64,000 nucleotides of DNA from the NCBI GenBank assembly GCA_001600355.1, contig BCJU01000001.1, forward strand, positions 5,518,013-5,582,012. The letters are read 5' to 3'. Position numbers and translations under genes: made by a program. Of the stretch, positions 1-9,286 are shown piece after piece. The notes beneath the pieces are model-generated. The model ran no database searches. It was given only the letters and a program-made list of their open reading frames with translations, and was not told the DNA's origin. The stretch is from Meira nashicola. Taxonomy: Eukaryota; Basidiomycota; Exobasidiomycetes; Exobasidiales; Brachybasidiaceae. The first letter of the stretch is position 1; the number at the start of each line of letters is the position of its first letter.

Positions 1-338
1 CATGTGGATGTTTGAGCAGAATGATTGTTAAATCACAAGCATCCGTGCCTTTAGATCAAGCTATTCCCGTCTTGATTTCCGCTTTACCATTAAAGAAGGA
101 TGCAGCAGAATGGAGTCCTGTTTTGGTTTGCTTTATGGGATTGGTTCAAGCAAATAACGAGATTGCATTGCAACAAATTGATACAATCTTGGCCATCATG
201 AAACATGCATTACAGCTTGAAGGTGATGATTCTATCGGAAGTATTTTGCGCGGTCAAGTTGTAGCATTCATCAGTGCTATTAATAGCAGTGCACCTGAAA
301 AGATTGCAGCAGCGGGACTACAGCCATTCTTGGTGTGA
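1..338 (+). CDS. Importin-beta family karyopherin (Kap123/importin-4-like), 3' end only
   Basis: The open frame enters from the left edge (first full codon at base 3) and stops with TGA at 336-338, so only about the last 110 residues are present. The visible part has a HEAT-repeat look: CLSRMI, then SVPLDQAIPVLISALPLKKD, a pattern known from the C-terminal HEAT repeats of Kap123/IPO4/IPO5 karyopherins, which carry histones and ribosomal proteins through the nuclear pore. The Ran-binding N-terminus lies outside the window. The gene converges on the next one, with about 315 bp between them. Family assignment is good; which karyopherin it is remains less certain. Confidence 0.7.
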   Translation, partial: CGCLSRMIVKSQASVPLDQAIPVLISALPLKKDAAEWSPVLVCFMGLVQANNEIALQQIDTILAIMKHALQLEGDDSIGSILRGQVVAFISAINSSAPEKIAAAGLQPFLV

Positions 339-654
339 GGTTTTGTACATCATACTGCAGGAATTCAAGCTAATATACCCCTTTTGTCTCCAATCAAACA
401 ATTTACACATGAATCAGTTCATTCTTTTAATTTCCCTGCAATCATTTCTTATAAAAGCATGTAGACAATCTGATGTTCATTGAATTAAATAATTCTGCTG
501 ATCCGAAGCAATCCAAAAGTACGAATGAGAGCAAGAAAAGAAAAGTCTGATTTGCACTTCCATTCGGCGGTATAGTGGGATTTAAATGGAAAACAGGCTT
601 TTGTTTTTTGAGTTCGAGAAGCATGGGAATAAGGAATGGTATAAAGAAAGGTAA
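339..654. other. Intergenic region between convergent genes
   Basis: Short AT-rich 3'-to-3' spacer holding the 3' UTRs of the karyopherin and the RRM gene. No further gene, RNA or repeat is seen. Confidence 0.6.
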
Positions 655-2898
655 TTATGAAATCTGATCATCTTCGCTAGCAACAATTCCGCCTACACTT
701 GTGTCGCCAGTTTGATCTCCACTACGGACACCGGATGTGAGATGAGCGAAATCGGTGGTACTTTGATCAGTTTCCATGGAAGGAGGTGAAAGTGGTTCAT
801 CCATCGTACCACCAATGAATGTTGAAGAATCCATAGCAGGATTAGGTGAGTGAGAGCCACTTCTTCCCAAATTCATCGTATTAGTCACAGCTCTTGGTGC
901 ATTTCCGCAACGATCTTTACCCGCTCCGACCCTTTGATTTGCGTAATCTGGATGATTTTTCATTGCTTCAATTGCTTTAATTGCGTTTTGAATATTGCAA
1001 AAGTTTACAAAAGCGCAATTCTTTTCCCTGAATGTGTTTACCAATTCAGTTTCTCCATATTCGCCAAAATCAGCTCGTAACTTTTCCACTGTGTGTAAAT
1101 CAAAATCTTCAATGTTTCCGATGTAAACGTTTCTGCTACCACCTGCTTGAACTGCCATTGCGATAGCAGGACTTAATGGACCAGAATGCTTTCCCCAACC
1201 AATCTTTAATCTGCGTTGATGAATCATGATACCCGAATAACTTGCCAAATGAAAGAATGCTAAAGCTGCATTACTCTCGATAAATGTGATGAATGCGATA
1301 TGCTTTTCGGGAATGAAACGAATGTTTTGTAAAATTCCTCCACGAATGTGATTGCAAATCTCTTCGGTACTTGTATCAGGATGAATATTACCCAAGTAAA
1401 CCGTTCGATTTCCCATTTGTTGTAATGCGGCAGTATTTGCCATTGGACCAAAAACAGAAGCAACTGCTGCAGGAGAACGACCTTCATCTCCTCCATTTCC
1501 ACCAGGTGAGGGTATATTGCCATATCCACTACTTAATGCAGCAGCGGCAGCAGGATTATAACCTGTTGGATATCCTAATGAAGCAGCAGCGGCCATGCCC
1601 ATTGCAGCCGCTTGACTATTGTGTGCTTGATTTTGTTGTTGACTTTTAGGCACGTATGCACAACGATCTTTGCCATAATTGACACGTTTACCTGACCAAG
1701 CTGATTCGCTAGGTAATGATGATACAACTTTGATTGCTGTTCCGATACTGAGAAAGTGAACAAATCCGATATTCTTATCTCGAACGATCTTTACCTGATC
1801 GATTGGTCCGAAACGGGAAAGATCATCACGTAAAGTTTGCTCGGTGGTTTCATCGTCCAATTGACCTAAATAAACGTTTCTTGTAGCTTGATTTTGTTGA
1901 ACGGCCATCAAGATTGGAGTTGGGCAAGCAGATGGTTTTCCCCATCCAATTTTTAGTTCTTGATTGTGAAGTGACATTTTCTTTACTGAAGCATCTGCGT
2001 GAAATGCTGCTGCCATATTTCCATCGAGAAAAGAAATGAAAGCACAATTCTTTTCGGGTAAAATACGAACATTTTCGATTGGACCAAATTTGACTTGACT
2101 TAAAAGTTCATCAACTGAAGCTTCTGCTGGTAAATTTCCAACGTATACCGTTCTACCGGTTGCATTTTGTTGTGCATGTGGTGGCATCATTCCCAATGCA
2201 TGAGGTGATAGAAAAGCACCACCACCAGCGGCAGCCATAGCAGCAGGATTTGGACCGTATGCTGATGGACTGAAAAGACCTTGAGCACTCATTGGACTTT
2301 GACCACCCATAAAAGCAGCACTTTGAGGTGTTGCCATTCCAGGCGAAAACATTCCGCTTTGTCCTGCACCATTTCCACCGTTTCCAGCCGATAGCATAGC
2401 AGCATATTGTTCGTTCAGATAAGGGGAAGCGGGTGCAGGTAATCCAGCCAATCCGCCTGGGATATTACCCATCATATTACCACCCGAAAATGATCTTCTT
2501 GGATCGACATGTGAAGCGCCAAAAGATGGAGAGAGTGGTTGACCCATTCCGGTACTTGAAACAGAAAGTTGACCTGTAGAGTCGGATTGCTGAAGATGTT
2601 GTTGTTGTTGATCATGAATGTTGAACATTCCACCACCAACATTTTGCATACCTGCATACATTGAATTTGGCATACCTGAAGGGATATAATTTTGCATATT
2701 TTGAGGAACACCTTCGGATACGTAACGAGCTTTCTTGTTGATACTTTCGGCATCAGCACCTGCACTGACTGGGGCATCATAAATTCCTGACATTGTGTTT
2801 AGCGGAGGAGCAGCAGCAGCAGCAGCAGTAGAGTTTGTAGAGGTACTTTTTTCTAATAATAATTGAGCTTCAAGAGTTTGATCAGAATTCCTTTTCAT
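655..2898 (-). CDS. nrd1: Four-RRM RNA-binding protein, Nrd1/Msa2-like
   Basis: Intron-free 747-residue protein. Four RNA-recognition motifs begin near residues 249 (TVYVGNLP), 341 (NVYLGQLD), 498 (TVYLGNIH) and 590 (NVYIGNIE). Each has an RNP1-like F(I/V)xF segment (NCAFISF, NIGFVHF, HIAFITF, NCAFVNF), and RRM1 and RRM3 are followed by LKIGWGK. This order and the repeated IGWGK are typical of fission-yeast Nrd1 (Msa2), an mRNA-binding regulator of differentiation and cytokinesis mRNAs. The N-terminal 240 residues and the linkers are low complexity (Ala, Gln, Met, Gly), including a poly-Ala run encoded by CAG/GCA repeats near 2810-2830. The symbol is the S. pombe one; S. cerevisiae NRD1 is a different protein. 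Confidence 0.85.
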   Translation of the reverse strand: MKRNSDQTLEAQLLLEKSTSTNSTAAAAAAPPLNTMSGIYDAPVSAGADAESINKKARYVSEGVPQNMQNYIPSGMPNSMYAGMQNVGGGMFNIHDQQQQHLQQSDSTGQLSVSSTGMGQPLSPSFGASHVDPRRSFSGGNMMGNIPGGLAGLPAPASPYLNEQYAAMLSAGNGGNGAGQSGMFSPGMATPQSAAFMGGQSPMSAQGLFSPSAYGPNPAAMAAAGGGAFLSPHALGMMPPHAQQNATGRTVYVGNLPAEASVDELLSQVKFGPIENVRILPEKNCAFISFLDGNMAAAFHADASVKKMSLHNQELKIGWGKPSACPTPILMAVQQNQATRNVYLGQLDDETTEQTLRDDLSRFGPIDQVKIVRDKNIGFVHFLSIGTAIKVVSSLPSESAWSGKRVNYGKDRCAYVPKSQQQNQAHNSQAAAMGMAAAASLGYPTGYNPAAAAALSSGYGNIPSPGGNGGDEGRSPAAVASVFGPMANTAALQQMGNRTVYLGNIHPDTSTEEICNHIRGGILQNIRFIPEKHIAFITFIESNAALAFFHLASYSGIMIHQRRLKIGWGKHSGPLSPAIAMAVQAGGSRNVYIGNIEDFDLHTVEKLRADFGEYGETELVNTFREKNCAFVNFCNIQNAIKAIEAMKNHPDYANQRVGAGKDRCGNAPRAVTNTMNLGRSGSHSPNPAMDSSTFIGGTMDEPLSPPSMETDQSTTDFAHLTSGVRSGDQTGDTSVGGIVASEDDQIS

Positions 2899-3957
2899 GC
2901 CGTCTGTTTCAAGATGAGATTTGAAATATGAAGCAATGGCGCCGGCGCCTCGGTATAATCAGAAGATGTCGGGTAAAGTTTTCCAGGTGATGACAATCTC
3001 TCAAAGAAAAAAAAAAAAAAAAGAAAGAGAAAGATGTCGTAAATTATTTGATGATTAAAATAAATTGAAAGAAAAAAACAGAAGACGAATGAGAATTCTT
3101 GATCGACCAAATGTACACCGTTTCCCCCTTTTTTTCACACTCTTTTTTCTTTTCTCTCTCTTTGATCTGGAGAAGGTGGTATTGATGATCGTGTTTATGA
3201 TTAGACAAATTACACACTACATATGTACATACATACATGTATCAATTAAAGGGCATGATGCAACGTAACCTTGAACAAGATCTTCAGAAATAAAACACGC
3301 ACGCGTACACTCTTCTACACGCTCTAACAGACTTTCGGGAACAATTCGTTTTTTTTTTTATATCTATAGATACGGTCCGTCTGCCTGAGTTCTATCCGGA
3401 AGAAGCAAACAAGCAAGGCAGGGGGTATGGTGTGTGTGTGTGCCGGTTCATGTAAACGCACTTTAATTACACAACACCATCCTGCCACCCAACCTGCCGA
3501 CGCGCAAAGCAAGAACTTCCCAATCTGCTCCGCGCTAAAATCTTGCCAGGGTGTATGCTATGGGTTGGTATTCGTGTGAAAGGTTGCCTTTTTATGTTCA
3601 TCATGATGACAACAACCAAAACATGAGATGGTAAAGTCTGGATAGTCGCTCACTATCAAAAACTTTCTCCTCTTTCTTTGACAGAAAGAAAGGGGCGTTT
3701 GTGATGCGTGACGCCTGCTTACAACACATACATTGGTGCAGGACCAACAATGAATCTGCAAGACAGCTGGCTAAAGATTGAATTTTACGCTAGCGTGCTC
3801 TATAAGAAAAGGAAAGAATTGATTGATTTGCGGGCGCAAGAGTATGCATATGCAAACAAGGAAAAAAAAGGCTTTCTTTTGCATCTTGTGCATACATAAA
3901 TGTCAATAATGAATATTATTATTATTTGGACTGTATATATGCATGTATGTATAGCAT
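2899..3957. other. Upstream region of the Nrd1-like gene
   Basis: About 1 kb without a convincing gene. It holds a GGCGCCGGCGCC palindrome (2938-2949), an A-tract (about 3006-3022), pyrimidine tracts, and a short TG microsatellite near 3429-3442. It is probably a long promoter/5' UTR of the RRM gene plus the 3' region of the secreted-protein gene that follows. Confidence 0.5.
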
Positions 3958-4788
3958 TTATTCAACATTCACTTGAGGTGCTACTTCTGGATCGGTTAAG
4001 ACACCATCTTTTGTCCAAACGACAACGGAAGCAGCATAATTATCAACGAAATAACCAACTTCTACCGTTGTTTCAGTTGCGTTTGGATTATCGATATAAA
4101 AGCTACGAACTTGTTTTGCTCCATTTGCAGGACCGATTAAGACAAAGTATGCTTGAACTTGATCGGTGAAAAGAGTATCTAAATGCCATTTAACATGAAC
4201 TAAATTTGTACCTTGATCGGGAGAATCTTGACGAGTGGCAGTAACATTTGTTACTCCTGGAGGTGGTACGATTGTTGCTGATGGATTAATTTTGAATGTA
4301 CGTGAAATCCAAACTGCTTCACTATCAGGACCTTTACCTGTTTCAACAACTTTGATAAAGTATGATTTTGGAGCTAAAGGAATTCGAAGTGAGATATAAT
4401 TTGGATTACAAACTTGAACGACAAGAGGCGTTAATGTATACCATGTTGGAAGGAAATAAGCACCCCTTTGACCTTTAGGTGTTGCATTAACGACTGCCAA
4501 TTTATCTGATTCAGAATAATTCTTTACTGGAACATATTGTGGTTCATCAGCAGTTTCGTAATTTGCAAAAATATGATAATCGTATTTTTGATCGTTAAAA
4601 TCTCTTTTGAATAAAATTTCAACTGTGCAACTACTATCATCTCCTGCAGTAAGAGGGTAAGCTCCGAATCCTGTTGGAGGTTTCACCTTGGAATCTGGCC
4701 AATGTCTAGCAACATTAAAAGCAGACGCTACGTTGACAAGAACCATGAGCAAGGCCAAAAGGTTGAATGAATTTAATAAGCGGGTCAT
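3958..4788 (-). CDS. Secreted two-domain Fn3-like protein, array member 1
   Basis: 276 residues from the Met at 4788. A longer in-frame start at 4848 exists, but the 4788 Met places a textbook signal peptide (MTRLLNSFNLLALLMVLVNVASA) at the N-terminus in the same relation as in the paralogs. The mature protein has two beta-rich halves. The first has SCTVEILFKRDFNDQKYDYHI, PKGQRGAYFLPTWYTLTPL and a late Cys (VQVCNP). The second is V-T-N-V-T-A-T, a Trp in strand B (VKWHLD), Y-F-V-L-I-G-P, and ends VVVWTKDGVLTDPEVAPQV. This layout resembles tandem fibronectin-III-like domains (inference from strand pattern). There are several N-glycosylation sequons. It is paralogous to the next four genes; function unknown. 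Confidence 0.7.
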   Translation of the reverse strand: MTRLLNSFNLLALLMVLVNVASAFNVARHWPDSKVKPPTGFGAYPLTAGDDSSCTVEILFKRDFNDQKYDYHIFANYETADEPQYVPVKNYSESDKLAVVNATPKGQRGAYFLPTWYTLTPLVVQVCNPNYISLRIPLAPKSYFIKVVETGKGPDSEAVWISRTFKINPSATIVPPPGVTNVTATRQDSPDQGTNLVHVKWHLDTLFTDQVQAYFVLIGPANGAKQVRSFYIDNPNATETTVEVGYFVDNYAASVVVWTKDGVLTDPEVAPQVNVE

Positions 4789-5222
4789 CTTTGTGGAAAA
4801 AAGAAGTATGTGTTTGATGGATGAAAGTTGGAAAGAAGACTGTTTCACTCAACTGGCCTTTTAAGCTTTTTACTGCGCTTTTCTTTATAACTCGAGAAAT
4901 TTTCGGAAGTAGAATATAACTTTAATAAACACATACTTGACACGGTATTCCGTGATAGTCTATATTATTGAGCAATCCAATCACTTTCGGATGCGCAATT
5001 CCGTTGATTAAACGGTAGAGTTATTGCATTTCACTCGATCGGATGACGAAATCAAATTGCGGCGCCGTTTTGGTTTATTGAATTCTTTTTCATAGAATTA
5101 ATGACTAGTCGGCGTACCTTAATTGCATTTTTTTTCAATAATGGAGAAAAGATATTTCATTCATTCATTCATACAATATGAGGAAGATGAAAAAAGAAAG
5201 GCGAAATTAGAGTATGAAATTA
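4789..5222. other. Intergenic region upstream of array member 1
   Basis: Promoter of the 3958-4788 gene. It contains the inverted repeat CACGG-TATT-CCGTG at 4941-4954 and a short ATTC repeat at about 5155-5172. No gene is seen. Confidence 0.5.
4941..4954. promoter_or_regulatory. CGG-N4-CCG inverted repeat, candidate zinc-cluster factor site
   Basis: CACGG TATT CCGTG is an inverted repeat about 150 bp upstream of the ATG at 4788. Comparable CGG-N2-CCG or CGG-N4-CCG pairs lie upstream of three other array genes (6197-6204, 9048-9059, 10318-10327). Zn2Cys6 activators bind such arrangements; assignment to that class is inference. Confidence 0.35.
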
Positions 5223-6053
5223 TCACTTATATATGACGACAGGTTGTCGTGGACAAGTAGCAGTATCTGTGAATGCACCTTGTTTTGTTTTGATCGAAAC
5301 GGCTGCGTAAAGTTTTCGTTGAACATCCGGTTTACCATAATTTTCAATCGTTACGATAGTATGAGTTGAATTTCCTCCACTAATAAATTGAGATTGAATA
5401 TGTTTATCATCTGCAGTGAGTGGTCCAACGTGAACATAAAAACCTTCAATATGTTTAGCTTTATAGCTATGTAATTCCCACTCAACATAAACATCTGCTG
5501 GCGGTTCTTCTCCATGAATTGATTTATAATCAGTCTGTTGAGTTGCTGTCACATTTGTGATCTTTACACCACCGATAGGAATTACATGACCTTTCACTTC
5601 AAAAACGTCTGATTGCCAAGCTGTTTTTCCAGAAGGTGTTCCATCTCCTCCTTCAATTGCTTTAACAATGACTTTATTTAAAAATTTACCTCCATTTGCT
5701 TCTTTAGGGCAAATATCAACAATTAAAGGAGTAAAAGTAGTTAAAGTCTCTTCGATTGCATATTCTCCTCGATCTTCTGCTGCCGATCCATTAACTACAG
5801 TGATTGGCCATTTTGTAAAGTCTGCTTTTTCTAATGCTCGTAACCAAATTGGTGTTGCTGCATTTTCATATAAACCAAAAGCATAATAATCATAATCTCT
5901 ATCATCACGTTCAAAGACTACTTCAAGTCGACATTGATCGCGAGAAGGGAAGGCTTTGAAATTCTTTGGAGCTGGAAAATCACTTGGCCATGATTGAGAG
6001 GCTAAAGCGGATGAAAAGCTTAAAGCAATAGCTGAAATAACAAAGAAGAGCAT
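5223..6053 (-). CDS. Secreted two-domain Fn3-like protein, array member 2
   Basis: 276 residues from the Met at 6053, which starts a clear signal peptide (MLFFVISAIALSFSSALA). The longer frame to 6167 adds only an implausible leader. The mature protein begins SQSWPSDFPAPKNFKAFP. It shows the same two-half beta pattern as its neighbours, with CRLEVVFERDDRDYDYYAFGLYE in domain 1, VDICPKE at the domain border, and VTATQ, VYVEWEL and GFYVHVGP in domain 2. It is closest to array member 3 (6611-7459). A 134-nt stretch of the two genes is almost identical (see findings). Secreted; role unknown, possibly cell-surface or host-facing. Confidence 0.72.
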   Translation of the reverse strand: MLFFVISAIALSFSSALASQSWPSDFPAPKNFKAFPSRDQCRLEVVFERDDRDYDYYAFGLYENAATPIWLRALEKADFTKWPITVVNGSAAEDRGEYAIEETLTTFTPLIVDICPKEANGGKFLNKVIVKAIEGGDGTPSGKTAWQSDVFEVKGHVIPIGGVKITNVTATQQTDYKSIHGEEPPADVYVEWELHSYKAKHIEGFYVHVGPLTADDKHIQSQFISGGNSTHTIVTIENYGKPDVQRKLYAAVSIKTKQGAFTDTATCPRQPVVIYK

Positions 6054-6610
6054 TTTTTTGTATTGGAAGAGATATGGAATGGTGGGAAGGGAACTTAAAA
6101 AGGAGGTTAAAACGGTCAGCTTTTTATACACAATCTTGTAAACAATATACACCTTGGATAAACTCATTCCTACAAAATTACTCCGTTCACATAGTACGGT
6201 TCCGCCGTTGAAGGTGTTGCGTGACTGTAAGAAAAAGAATATTTATTATTATATTTTTTCATACCTCCTTTTGTGCCTATTCATTGCATTCCTCGATATA
6301 TAAAACAACATTTTTCCACGTCTCGCAATTCCGTGCCAATCAATATGTGCACGTTATTGAGAATGTCATTATGCATTACTGTTTATAAATTGCACGTCAT
6401 GTACCCGGTCCGAAAATTGTTTGTTTTACTGAGTTTTAATAAGAATTTTGCGCCCAGTCAGGTACGGATGTTCCTTATTGACTTCCGTAACAACTGATTT
6501 TGAAAAGAGCGTCTTATTTTATTTACCTCAATGCTTTTATTCATTAATGGAAATTTATTTCATATTGGAAGAGAATCGTAAAGATTGTTAAAGTATAAAG
6601 AGAGAGAATA
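6054..6610. other. Intergenic region upstream of array member 2
   Basis: AT-rich spacer containing the promoter of member 2, with the element CGGTTCCG at 6197-6204, about 145 bp upstream of the ATG. No additional coding region with protein-like features is seen. Confidence 0.5.
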
Positions 6611-7459
6611 TCACTTGTATATAATAACTGGCTTTTGTGGGCAAGAAGCAGGATCTGTGAATGCACCTTTTTTCGTCTTGATAGAAACTGCTGCAAAAAC
6701 GTTTTGTTTAACATCAGGTTTACCATAAGCTTCAATTGTGACTGTTGTTTTAGTTGCAGAACCACCTTTAACGAATTTAGCTTGAATATGTTTATCATCT
6801 GAAGTTAATGGACCAACGTGAACATAAAAACCTTCAATATGTTTAGCTTTATAGCTATGTAATTCCCACTCAACATAAACATCTGCTGGCGGTTCTTCTC
6901 CATGAATTGATTTATAATCAGTTTGTTGAGTTACTGTCACATTTGTAATTGTTACTCCACCAACTGGAACTGGATGACCTTTTACTGGAATAACTTCTGA
7001 TTGCCAAACTACTTGACCAGAAGGTGTTCCTGTTCCATCTCCTGGTTTTATAGCTTTAACGATTACTTGATTCAAGAATTTATTTCCATTTGCTTCTTTT
7101 GGACAAATATTGACCATCAAAGGAGTAAAAGTAGTAAATGCTCCTTCACTTAAACGATATTCTCCCCAATCTTCTGATGCCGTTCCATTAACGACTGTGA
7201 TTGGATATTTTGAAAAATCAGCTCTTTCAAATGCAGGTAACCACATTGGAGTTGCAGAATTCTCGTATAAACCGAAAGCGTAATAATCAAAATCTCTATC
7301 ATTACGTTCAAAAACAACTTCAAGTCGACATTTATCATGTGAAGGAAATGCTTGGAAATTTTTAGGTTGGGGCCATGTACTTGGCCATGTTTGAGCGGCC
7401 AAAGCTGTTGAGCAACTTAAAAAAAGTGCGTAAAGGAAAAGTATCAAGGAAGAGTGCAT
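6611..7459 (-). CDS. Secreted two-domain Fn3-like protein, array member 3
   Basis: 282 residues. Signal peptide MHSSLILFLYALFLSCSTALA, then AQTWPSTWPQPKNFQAFPS. It is a close paralog of the 5223-6053 gene over its whole length: CRLEVVFERNDRDFDYYAFGL, then NVTVTQQTDYKSIHGEEPPA, then VYVEWELHSYKAKHIEGFY. It has a small insertion (PGDGTGTPSG) compared with member 2. There are two conserved cysteines in domain 1 and one near the C-terminus (DPASCPQKP). The first Met at 7459 is the only sensible start. Function unknown. Confidence 0.72.
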   Translation of the reverse strand: MHSSLILFLYALFLSCSTALAAQTWPSTWPQPKNFQAFPSHDKCRLEVVFERNDRDFDYYAFGLYENSATPMWLPAFERADFSKYPITVVNGTASEDWGEYRLSEGAFTTFTPLMVNICPKEANGNKFLNQVIVKAIKPGDGTGTPSGQVVWQSEVIPVKGHPVPVGGVTITNVTVTQQTDYKSIHGEEPPADVYVEWELHSYKAKHIEGFYVHVGPLTSDDKHIQAKFVKGGSATKTTVTIEAYGKPDVKQNVFAAVSIKTKKGAFTDPASCPQKPVIIYK

Positions 7460-8001
7460 TTTGTTAAGGGAAGGGAATGTGAAATTAGGTTGAAAAAGTC
7501 ACTTTTTATACACGATCTTGTTCATTAATGTCAAGAGCAAGATACAGTAAAAGGATAAGATTAAGGAGTGCCTTTAAAAAAGATTTATTTGTACGAGATC
7601 TCTCCGTGTCTACATTATTCCGTTCCCCAATAATAGGCATTTCATGACTATAAGAAAAAAGGTGAGCCGTGTATACAACCTCCTATTGCGCCAATCCGCT
7701 TGACTTCCTTCATTTTCAAGGAATTTAGTAAAGTTTGTCTACTTTGCGCAGCGCAGATCCGTAAAGACTATGTTGTTTATATCATACATATAATACCACG
7801 GCACCATGTTTTCTATCTTTAGTAAGTTCGCCTCCTATGTACCGGTCCATATATTCTAAGATCCGTGTTAGATGTCTGACGGGGTGACCGCTTCCTCAAG
7901 TGTTCAACTACATCTCCCCTTGCGATAGCATAATAGGGGTTATAAATGATATCATTCTATCTCTATCTCTCTATATTTAAATACTATTACAGAGAATCCG
8001 C
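7460..8001. other. Intergenic region upstream of array member 3
   Basis: About 540 bp with no gene. It has half-site-like sequences (CTCCGTG near 7602 and TTCCGTTCC near 7618), unlike the full inverted repeats upstream of the other members, and one copy of GCGCAGCGC near 7746-7755. Confidence 0.45.
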
Positions 8002-8856
8002 TTATCTTTGAGTGATATTTACTTGTGCTGCTACAGCTGGACTTGTAAGAGCTCCATTTTTAGCCCAAGTAAGAACTGCAACTTGATAATTATCTATATT
8101 ATAACCAATGATAATTTGACCTTGAGTTGCTTGAGGGTCTTCGATAAGCGTAGTTGAAACCTGTATAGCATCCTTTCCTGGTCCTGCAAGAATAAAGAAT
8201 CCTTGAATATCTTTAGGATCTAAAATTGTTTTCCAATAAACATTAACCTTGTTTTCGTTAATCAATTCATCTTTTATCGTTTTAAGCGCTTTAACATCTG
8301 TAACACTAGGTGGTGTTGTATTATTCTCGCATGCGAACCCAAACGGATTAGACATCCAAACTGTTTTATCTGTATGTGCAACACCAAATAGAACAACTTG
8401 AACGGAAAACTTTTCTGGAAGTTTATCTTTTAATTCAGGCGGAAAATTAGGATCATCTGCACCAATATTACAAATATCGACAAGAATCGGAGTGAGAGTA
8501 TACCATGATTTGAGGAAATAAGCACCACGTTGACCTTTAGGTATTGCTTCAACGAAAGCTAACGATGTATTTGCGTTAACGGTATCATTCTTTGGTTTCA
8601 AATAATAAATTTTTCCAGTTTCATAGACTGCATAAACGTCATATTGATAACGTTGATCATTGAAATCCCTTTCAAAGTTAACTTCAACAGAGCAATTGTC
8701 TGTTTCAGTGGGTTTAGTATAAAATGGTTTGAATTCAATCGGCTTCTTAATCTTCTCATCGATCCATTCTTGTTCTTGTACTTCTGCAGCAAGAGTGAAT
8801 AAGCAGAAGCTAAACAAAGTAGCAAAGCAAAGGAAAATGGAAGTTTTAGATGACAT
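8002..8856 (-). CDS. Secreted two-domain Fn3-like protein, array member 4
   Basis: 284 residues from the Met at 8856 (MSSKTSIFLCFATLFSFCLF, a signal peptide). An in-frame Met at 8895 is rejected because it buries the hydrophobic core. Domain 1 carries DNCSVEVNFERDFNDQRYQYD and the family signature PKGQRGAYFLKSWYTLTPI. Domain 2 shows SVTDVKALKT, VNVYWKTI, GFFILAGP, and the C-terminal TWAKNGALTSPAVAAQVNI. Members 1, 4 and 5 share GQRGAY and the W-A/T-K-N/D-G end; members 2 and 3 form a second subgroup. The sequence is rich in N-glycosylation sequons. Confidence 0.72.
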   Translation of the reverse strand: MSSKTSIFLCFATLFSFCLFTLAAEVQEQEWIDEKIKKPIEFKPFYTKPTETDNCSVEVNFERDFNDQRYQYDVYAVYETGKIYYLKPKNDTVNANTSLAFVEAIPKGQRGAYFLKSWYTLTPILVDICNIGADDPNFPPELKDKLPEKFSVQVVLFGVAHTDKTVWMSNPFGFACENNTTPPSVTDVKALKTIKDELINENKVNVYWKTILDPKDIQGFFILAGPGKDAIQVSTTLIEDPQATQGQIIIGYNIDNYQVAVLTWAKNGALTSPAVAAQVNITQR

Positions 8857-9286
8857 GATGGGTGAGTAAAAGATGGGTATGAGGGTGGCAGACAAAGTTA
8901 AGTTTATATATATATATATATATATATATTTTGAAACTCAGAAGAATGACGAAATGTTCTGTTTACGCCCATGTTTCGGTCAGTCAGGACCGCTTTAAGA
9001 AATGGTTTAAAAGGCGTGAACGGTGTCTTTTTAACAGTGAAACAACGTACGGCTCCGTAAGTTAGTCAAGAGCGGTACTGCGTTACCGGAAACGGGCCGT
9101 AGAGATGCTGTGCAAATCTTTAATTAAATTCCTACTCTTCAAAATCCCGTATTTGCTCGGCACAAATCGGCTCACAATTTCCGAACAATAGCTAACATTA
9201 ATCATTATATCATTTCCACTCTCTATCATGATAATCAGTGACGGCATTTTAGCTTTATAGATACAATATGCTGACCAGCCATTTTA
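8857..9286. other. Intergenic region upstream of array member 4
   Basis: Contains a TA dinucleotide run (about 8905-8929) some 50 bp upstream of the ATG, which may serve as or overlap a TATA region, and the inverted repeat TACGG-CT-CCGTA at 9048-9059. No gene is seen. Confidence 0.5.
8905..8929. repeat. (TA)n microsatellite
   Basis: About 12 uninterrupted TA units just upstream of array member 4. It is likely length-variable between strains. Confidence 0.85.

Noticed and set aside
5101..5175. Possible transposon or terminal repeat near the ATTC repeats
   Set aside because: Only a short tetranucleotide repeat; no inverted termini or transposase anywhere in the window.
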